Of a stretch of 64,000 nt of DNA, positions 57,165 through 64,000 are shown piece after piece (positions within the stretch are counted from its first letter, which is position 1; each line of letters begins with the position of its first letter). The notes under the pieces were generated by a model. It did not search any database and was not told where the DNA came from. It was given only the letters and a program-made list of their open reading frames with translations. Origin of the DNA: Eustoma russellianum (Eukaryota > Streptophyta > Magnoliopsida > Gentianales > Gentianaceae). The position numbers and the translations under genes were made by a program. The DNA is taken from the NCBI GenBank assembly GCA_036186865.1, contig AP025043.1, forward strand, positions 28,548,913 through 28,612,912, given 5' to 3'.

Positions 57165-58640
57165 CTATTGAGAGATCATGATACCTTTACTAGAACGTGC
57201 AACTTCGATTCCCAGACAGTACTGTAGAGTTCCCAAATCTTTCATTTCAAACTCTGCAAACAACTGTTTTCGGAGTCGTGTGATTTCTTTACTATCATTT
57301 CCAGTAATGATCATGTCATCTACATATATGATCAAGCATGTGACACAGTCTCCTTTTCTTTTGAAGCACAGCGTGTGATCAGCGTTGCTTTGTTTGTATC
57401 CATTCTTTTTCATTGCTATTGTGAACCTTCCAAACCATGCTCGTGGGCTCTGCTTGAGTCCATACAAGGCCCTCTTTAGTCTACATACCTCTCCTTCTTG
57501 GAATTCTTCTGTGAACCCTGGGGGTGCCTCCATATAGACTTCTTCCCTTAATTCACCATGCAAAAAAGCATTCTTTACATCGAACTGATAGAGCGGCCAA
57601 TCTTTATTCGCAGCAATGGAAAATAATACCCTGATTGTATCAATCTTTGCGACCGGTGAAAAAGTTTCTGAATAGTCGATGCCATAGGTCTGAGTGTACC
57701 CTTTTGCGACAAGTCTTGCTTTGTATCGCTCTACAGTTCCGTCTGCTTTATATTTGATTGTAAACACCCACCGACAACCTACCAGTCTTTTTCCTTCTGG
57801 CAGAATACACTTCTCCCATGTCTCATTTTTCTTTAATGCCTTCATCTCAACTTCCATTGCCTCCCTCCATTCTGCCTTTCTGTTGGCCTCTTGTACTGTT
57901 CTAGGGATAGCTTCAGAGTACAATTTTGTTAACAAGACTCTACTTTGTAGGACCGGATATCTTGATGATCTTGAGATTGGTTCGAGTGAATATCGGACAG
58001 GTGGAACTCCCCTGGTACTCCGGGATGGAAGGACCCGTTCCTGTCTTTCAGGAGTATCATGTACACAATGTTCACTTACCTCTTGTAAGACATGTTCCGA
58101 AGCAGATGTCTCGGAAGTGGGAACTGACTCTTCAGCCTCGACTTCGTTGAGCATAGTCGACTCAGTGGCGCCATCTGCTTGCTCCTGTTGGCCAGTCTCC
58201 ATGCAGTTAAAGCTATGTAACCACTCGAAGGAAGGTGACTCACTAATAGACTCCCCCTGAGACCCGACTGGAGAGGCAAAGTAGTATTCAGTTTCAACAA
58301 ATATAGACGTTTAGTAGATGGATTATAACAACGATACCCTTTTTGGTGACTTGCATATCCAAGGAATATACATTTTTCGGCGCAGGCATCTAACTTAGAC
58401 TGGTCTGTTTTTTGGATATGCACATAGACAGAACACCCAAAGATACGAGGAGGTAAATTCAGAATGGATGGAATATTGGCTTGAGTTGCCAACATTTGTA
58501 GAGGTGTTTTGTTATCAATGGCTTTAGAAGGTAGACGGTTTAAAAGATAAACGGCTGTACCCACTGCATCTGGCCATAGGTATTTTGGTGCGTGGGCTTC
58601 AAGTAGCATGGAACGTGTCATTTCAAGTATAATTCTGTTT
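57165..58640 (-). pseudogene. Copia-3 integrase end and reverse transcriptase
   Basis: The integrase end (58621 on) reads MTRSMLLEAHAPKYLWPDAV. A one-base loss at 58299-58301 shifts the frame. RT reads CRWVFTIKYKADGTVERYKA, FDVKNAFLHGELREEVYMEA, LYGLKQSPRAWFGRF and the intact catalytic YVDDMIITGND. The frame ends at an in-frame TAG at 57165. Apart from these lesions the domain is well preserved. Confidence 0.93.
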
Positions 58641-58642
58641 TT

Positions 58643-59938
58643 TCACTCTGTAAACCCATTTTGTTGTGGGGTATAGGGACAAGAGGTTTGATGAATCAGT
58701 CTATGTGTTTGGAAAAAAATTTTGAGCGGGAGGTACTCGGTGCCATTATCAGATCGTAAAATTTGAATAGTGGTGTTATACTGAGTTTGTATCAAATGAA
58801 AGAAATGAATAAAAGTTTCAGGTACTTCAGACTTATGTTTGAGAAAATAAACCCATGTCATGCGAGAGAAATCATCAATGAATAAAACAAAGTACTGAAA
58901 ATGGTGGTTGTTTGGTACATTCGCAGGACCCCACACATCATAATGAACGAGGGAAAACATTTTTGTAACTCGAGTGCTATTAGGACGAAATGTAGTGCGG
59001 TGACTTTTGGCACGAATACACGTATCACAGTGTATAGAACTCCTAGCTTGAGAGAACAAACTAGGAAATAAAACCTTGAGATAGCTGAAGGAAGGATGAC
59101 CTAAGCGAGGATACATAAGTGCAACACAATTAAGTTCTCGAGTAATGTGACTAATGGACAATAATTTTGAAGATAAAGCAGGCACATATAAGCAATTTGT
59201 CACACTCATGTGAGGTGAGATTTGGACAGATCCTCCTCCACTAACAGGAACAAGTTCACCACTAGCTGTTTCAATGTGGGTTTTAGAGGGTGTAGTTATG
59301 CATGTAAAATCATTTAGGTCATTGGTCATTGTATCAGTGGCGCCGCAATCAAATATCCAGGTAGTAGTCTTAGTGGAGATGGGTGGGGACTGAGATGTAT
59401 TTTTATGAAAATGAGGGACCACATTTAGTGTATCTGAAACCTGAAGGACTTGTTTTGGTTTGGTAGAAAAATAGGGGACTGCGCTGGAGCATTTGGAAAG
59501 ATGGAGGGCCTGTTCTGAGTTTACTAAAAATTGAGGGGGCTGGTTGGTATTATAAGGGTATAAAAACATGTGAGGGTTGGAATTTCTTCCAACCTTACAA
59601 CCTGCAGCCGCCGCTGTTTCCTTCAGGGGTCCAGAAGGTTCTCCTTCTTTCCAGTTTTCCAGATACCCAGCCTCTTTTGTTGAAATGCCTTCTTCCTTGT
59701 CTGTTTTGGTGGCTGCTCCATTGTTGGTGTCATGTGCTAGGGTACTCATGGCAGCAGCCCCTTTTCCGATGGTGGTTTCACTAGGCTGATTCTTGTTGTT
59801 CCACCAATCTGGAAATCCTACAAGGTAGAAGCACGAATCTTTGGTGTGCCTTGTCTTTCCACAGTGAGTGCACCGAAGGTTGCTTTTATCCTCTTTGTCC
59901 AAACGCGATGAAGGTAGATCTGAGCTTTTTTGTGGCAT
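58643..59938 (-). pseudogene. Copia-3 zinc knuckle, protease and integrase
   Basis: The zinc knuckle CTHCGKTRHTKDSC lies near 59875. The protease active site reads WIFDCGATDTMTND, with Cys in place of the usual Ser of DSG. GAG-pre-integrase reads YPRLGHPSFSYL. The integrase core shows HYDVWGPANVP and LRSDNGTEYL. The frame stops at a TGA (58643-58645) where the family has Arg in NGFTERKNR. It is in the same frame as gag upstream, so this was one polyprotein. Confidence 0.93.
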
Positions 59939-59962
59939 ATACTTCCCTCTGGTAACACTGCT

Positions 59963-60751
59963 TCATGCTGCCATTCCCTGTATGAGTCCCTGCCCCAGCC
60001 CCAATGATGTAACAACTGAGGGGTTTGTCTTTAAAATCTGCATTCTAGCCTCTTCTCTCCGGATTAGCCCATATGCTGATTCCACGGATGGAAGTGGTTC
60101 CCATTTCAAAATATCTCTTTTTGCAGTTTTGAATTTTTCGTCTACTGCTGTAAGAAACTGGAACAGACGTTGCTCCTGAGTTTTTTGATTATACAGCAGT
60201 ATATCCTCTGGATCCTTCATAGGATTCGGATCCTTAACATCAATGGTCATCCATATTGTCTGAAATTTATTCCAGACTTCTTCTAAGGTGTGAGATCCTT
60301 GCTTGAGAGTATTTGCTCTCTTGTGAAGATCAAATACTTGGAGTGAATCTGAGCCTGTTCCATACGTAACCATCAACCCATCCCACAGTGCTTTTGTGGT
60401 TGGGTACTGGGATACGTTGGTGACGAGGGCAGGTTCAAAATTCTGAATAAGCCACGTAAATACGCATTCATCGTTTTGCTCCCATCTGCAGTAATCTGGG
60501 TCAGTTGGAAGGGGAGGTGGTGGAACTCCTGTGAGATAGGAGCTTTTACCCCTCCCCCCAATGGCCTTCCTGATGAGAGTTGCCCATAAAGAATAATTGT
60601 CACCATTTAATTTGACTCCTATTGTCAAATTTTCCGGATTTGTGGTTATGGCAGATGTTCCAAGACTCTGGCGAAGTAGTTGAGCAAGCTGAGTGGTAAG
60701 GTCGTCTGGAAAGGCCGACCCTGTCTTGGGTTGGGAACTTTCTTCAGACAT
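59963..60751 (-). pseudogene. Copia-3 gag
   Basis: Gag starts at ATG 60751 (MSEESSQPKTGSAFPDDL) and reads KLNGDNYSLWATLIRKAIGG, KALWDGLMVTYGTGSDSLQV and EQRLFQFLTAVDEKFKTAKR, a typical copia gag. An in-frame TGA at 59963-59965 separates it from the zinc knuckle, with the same frame continuing. Otherwise it is intact over 262 codons. Confidence 0.93.
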
Positions 60752-61026
60752 GTTTTAATCAGGTAGCACTTTTTTAGATTAACTGGCTGAGATTGGTAGT
60801 GAATGGACTATGATGAATTCTGAGTCCTAGGAACGGTTGCTGTTTCTGGTAAGAGCAGAGGGTCTACTCTTAGTTACTTGACTGGGTTTGGTATTAACGG
60901 ACGATGAGGAAGAAATTATCTGAGTCCAAAAAAAATAAAAAGAAACTCTTCTTTTTTATGAAGATGATTTGAAACAATTTCTGAACGTGGTAATGGCTTA
61001 GTTTATGTGTTTGTAGGATCTGGATT

Positions 61027-61038
61027 GCTCTGATGCCA
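61027..61038 (-). other. Copia-3 primer-binding site
   Basis: TGGCATCAGAGC on the - strand, directly abutting the 5' LTR, one base different from the standard initiator-tRNA match. Confidence 0.88.
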
Positions 61039-61280
61039 TGATAGAAGTATAGAGACAATATTTGGTGAATGAAAGAAACCTTTTTCTTCATTGAGTTTTC
61101 ATACATCATACAACAATTATAAATACTACAATATTCAAGCTATACATGTGAACACAATAACTACTGTGATTTGACTAATTTCCAATCTAGACTTGATTTA
61201 GTCAATCTAGGATCAATTAGTATCTTATTCAAATCCATTAGTATCTATCCAAATCAATTAGTATCTATCTTTCTTTGACA
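61039..61280 (-). repeat. Copia-3 5' LTR
   Basis: 242 bp, begins TGATAGAAG and ends TTTGACA, followed by the ATTAC duplication. Confidence 0.95.
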
Positions 61281-61285
61281 ATTAC

Positions 61286-61509
61286 ATACCAACCTCAAAT
61301 AGCTAAAACTTCAAACCATATATAGTTTAACTTAAACAGAATGACCAAAATAGACCAAAAACGAATGTCTTCAGAGTCTAATGGCAACCATACCAAAACA
61401 AAAGCAGTTCAACAAGAAGTTGTCTTCTTAGTGGCTTCAGTGGCCTCTTTAAGTAAGGAACGGGCCATCCATAACCTTTCACCTCTAATCCAAAAGTTTG
61501 GTATAGGTT
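61286..61509. other. Flank of Copia-3 without a gene
   Basis: Contains TCTAATGGCAACCAT followed by AAAACAAAAGCAGTTCAAC, also present with changes left of the element (about 48045-48085). This is a pre-existing local direct repeat. Confidence 0.5.
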
Positions 61510-61773
61510 TGGTGATGAAGACGTGGAGCACGACCCACAAATAAAAAACATACAGAGGGACAGAGAGGGAGGAAGGATGTCCGAGGGGCACCAAAAGGTC
61601 CAGTCACAAGGAGCAAAGCGAAAGAACTAAAGCTCGACGTTATGACGATACTTGCGAAATTTGTGCGACGCCAAGAGGACAACGTAGCTGAGCATTTGTG
61701 CTATCTTTTGGAGGCTCAAAATCAGTTGGAAGAAAGAGCATGGAATGGAGGGAGGGCTGGACGGAATGTCTAG
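61510..61773 (+). pseudogene. Gypsy-4 pol C-terminal end
   Basis: Reads DEDVEHDPQIKNIQRD, then after a frame change KGPVTRSKAKELKLDVMTIL and a stop TAG at 61771. GP-[IMV]-TRS-x-AK is a conserved tail motif of a group of plant gypsy polyproteins, just before the 3' LTR. All upstream domains are missing. Confidence 0.7.
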
Positions 61774-62540
61774 GCATGCTCGTGTATCGATCGTGCATGA
61801 AAGGTCTTGTGTGGCCTAGTTTCGGCCGTCATAGCTTGTACTCTTTTGTAATATATTTTAGAGTCATTTTATAGGTTTTTAGAATGTTTTTAAACCTTAA
61901 AAACGTTACTTAAAGATAGAAAACTATGCTTTCCAAATGTGGAAAAAACCTAAAAAGTAGTATTTTTCACAAGATGACCATATCTCGATATTTCGTCTAT
62001 AACCCACTCATACAACGTCGTTTTAAGATAATTCAAGATGCTGTGAGAACTAGACATCCGGAACTACAGCTTTTTAGAATACCTCATTGACTGATTCAAC
62101 CCCTAGATATTTGAGATATCGTATGCAATGTTGATCAGATGCAGAGGTGATGAAAATTCAACATAAGACCTATCCTATCTCTTGTAAACTAGGTATATTG
62201 CTTGTAGGGTTATATGTATACATGTTCAGCCACCTGGAAACTCAGTTTATTGAATGAGAAGTTATAATTTTTGGCCAAAAGCTGTCTAGCAAGGTTCTTC
62301 CTTGTGCTTTCTTTGATCATCGATCAAAGCTAAGTTTTGTATCAACATCTTGAGCAAACGTTGTGGGAGAATCGAATCCTTCCATCTTGAAGACATGTAC
62401 CATGGGTGAATTATCGTTCTTGAACCACAAACAAGCTTCAAGGAGGTAGATATTTCTCAGTCCAAATGAGAGGCACACGGTCAAGGGTGGTTTTCTTGAA
62501 CCGTTCTTGTCATCGCACAAGATTTATTGTGGAAGATGTG
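61774..62540 (+). repeat. Probable 3' LTR of Gypsy-4 (ends undefined)
   Basis: Non-coding sequence following the gypsy pol tail. I find no second copy in the window to fix its ends. Confidence 0.4.
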
Positions 62541-63158
62541 TTACAACTAAAGAAAGGTTCGTTCTTTTGCGTGGAGCACTCATCATTGGGTTGCCTGTAA
62601 TAGTGCAGTAGTAAGGCCACGTCATTGGGACTTCTTGGGGACTTGGCAGTGAACTCGTTGATGCAGACTTTCTTGTTTCACCTATCTCCTTATGCACAGC
62701 TTCATGTTCGCTAGCAGGTGAGCTCTTTCTCGCCCTTTTTAAGTGGGTTACTCTTGGCATATGCTCTTCACATGCAGCTGAAGTTGTATTCACATTAGAT
62801 GGTGTGTTGAGCTTCTACTCCTGGTCATGATCCTAGTATGATGAGTTGTTTCACACGTGGAGACACTTCTACTCCTGGTCATGATCTTGAAAGGACTTAT
62901 TTCCTCTATCATTTCTGAACTTCCTCTACCAATTGTGATTGTTTGATGGGTGTTCCATCAATTACGGTGGATTGACTCATCATGTCACCACATAGAGTCT
63001 AACCTTGTGCAACCTGTTCAAGCAATAACTTCCTTTTCTTCTTCAACACATGTAAGATCAAACAATATATATTAAATGTATAAATGTAGTTGTTTGCTTT
63101 ATCACACCAGGTGTCATACATGAGTGCTCTGTTGAACATCTGATTGATCTGGAGTGTC
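62541..63158. other. Region without a recognised gene
   Basis: A 89-codon - strand frame (62793-62524) is not recognised. The words TTCTACTCCTGGTCATGATC occur twice (about 62813 and 62867). It may be the 3' side of the neighbouring Mutator-like element. Confidence 0.45.
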
Positions 63159-64000
63159 CTATTGGACATTCGATTGCTTGGTCATGAGGCTCCCGCCGCA
63201 GGTTCTCTTATTGTGCCATGTTTGTTTGCATAAACTGCACATACCCATCTGTCTTGATTTGCTTATTTTCTGAAATGTTTTGCTCCTAGCCTTTTGAATA
63301 CGTGTTAATTCTACATCACTTTGTGATTTATTCTTCAACGGTCTTCCAACCTTCCTTTGAACAATCGGTGGTAGTATAGGCTTAATACCACTCTCTAGAA
63401 ACTGCTTTATGCCGACAACTGGATGTATTGAGAGATCATAAACTTGCAAGTAAATTTGAACATCATTGCAATTATCGACATAATGAACTGGATAAGTTCT
63501 GTCAAACAAGTTTACATAGCATTGTGATCCATCAAACTGCTGACACTGAAATACTCCAATGACAGATGCGTATGGAATATAATCAATTGCTTCCAACATG
63601 TTGTTCTTCAACACTTTCATAATTTTAGGGTAGATATTCTTTTTATTCCACTTCAATTGTGCTTTCTTCTTGTCAGATAGTTTCTAATCCACTCAAACAT
63701 ACTCACTATAGGCTTCCATATGCATCCCTAAATATGCTATTATAACTTTCACTTACATTGTTCAGCAACATGTCACACTTTGACGTGAAAGTGAAGTGTG
63801 ACCTGCTCTACTGAGAAGGCGTTTGTCTTCAAGCCACTTAGAAACTTCAGGATCCAATGTGGCAAGTTTTCTCATTGCCGGTTTGTAGCCAACAACATAG
63901 ATGAAGAGGCAGTCTCATAAAGGACGTTTTCAGCTTCTTTGCATTATGTCCATCCAAAGCCCGACTATAGTACGAATTCCTTACACAAAATCTATGATGT
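63159..64000 (-). pseudogene. Mutator-like (MuDR) transposase C-terminal part, cut by window edge
   Basis: Frame 63656-63159 reads KWNKKNIYPKIMKVLKN, SIHPVVGIKQFLESGIKPIL, VQRKVGRPLKNKSQ and the CX2CX4HX4C knuckle CSLCKQTWHNKRTC. This is the classic C-terminal order of plant MuDR transposases: SWIM-like region, PP..R..GRP, zinc knuckle GHNKRTC. Farther upstream (about 63960-63660) KLATLDPEVSKWLEDKRLLS and VSESYNSIFRDAYG-like text is readable only with frame changes. It is a decayed or error-containing MULE gene whose start and catalytic core lie beyond the window. Confidence 0.8.

Larger units (their letters stand above)
48112..61280 (-). mobile_element. Copia-3: young Ty1/copia element, split by Gypsy-3
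   Basis: 242-bp LTRs at both ends differ at four positions by my count. Perfect ATTAC duplication, primer-binding site at 61027-61038, polypurine tract at 48354-48364. Without the nested gypsy (48821-56825 plus one GTCAG copy) the element is about 5.2 kb. It codes for gag, zinc knuckle, protease, integrase, RT and RNase H in one long frame, broken by a few lesions. RE1-type copia by wording; the exact lineage is unresolved. Confidence 0.95.

Noticed and set aside
62524..62793. 89-codon - strand frame
   Set aside because: Not recognised, and between two mobile-element remnants. No support for a gene.

Overview
This is nuclear DNA of a flowering plant, most likely a eudicot. One single-copy host gene with nine GT-AG exons sits in a dense bed of LTR retrotransposons, LINEs and DNA-transposon remnants. 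There are no rRNA or tRNA genes, CRISPR arrays or prokaryotic operons. The only tRNA-like matches are primer-binding sites of retroelements. A run of ten N at 3079-3088 and repeated one-base homopolymer indels suggest a draft, probably long-read, assembly. All reading was by eye, and lineage names are inferred from motifs.

Left block (1-9546): a Ty3/gypsy chromovirus-type element on the + strand (Gypsy-1). It has 2.2-2.3 kb LTRs full of (TAA)n and a gag-pol broken by point indels. Its pol also contains three short in-frame GT-AG introns. From 9547 to 16048 lies intergenic DNA with a 187-bp fold-back repeat, a GC-richer 1 kb block between 9-bp direct repeats, a hAT transposase remnant and a LINE tail.

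16049-28539: a large Ty1/copia element on the - strand (Copia-1) with 2.7 kb LTRs, cut by a 1436-bp solo LTR of another family. 29102-30108: a defective PIF/Harbinger element with TTA target duplications.

30606-46683 (- strand): the host gene, an orthologue of plant RID2 / yeast Bud23, the 18S rRNA guanine-N7 methyltransferase. About 0.88 kb of coding sequence is spread over 16 kb, because introns 2, 4 and 5 were invaded by a copia element (Copia-2, antisense to the gene), RTE-type LINEs and an L1-type LINE fragment. Exons 7 and 9 each carry a one-base frameshift at a homopolymer. This is either sequence error or recent inactivation.

48112-61280: a young copia element (Copia-3, - strand, 242-bp LTRs, ATTAC target duplication). 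Its RNase H region is split by an 8 kb gypsy element (Gypsy-3, - strand, GTCAG target duplication) that has lost its reverse-transcriptase core. Gypsy-3 keeps one of the Gypsy-1 introns at the same codon. The right end holds the 3' end of another gypsy element (about 61510-62540) and the C-terminal part of a Mutator-type transposase that runs off the window (63159-64000).

The most interesting observations are the spliceosomal-type introns inside gypsy pol, one shared by two diverged elements and one missing from the second, and the copia LTR lying 21 bp from a splice acceptor of RID2.
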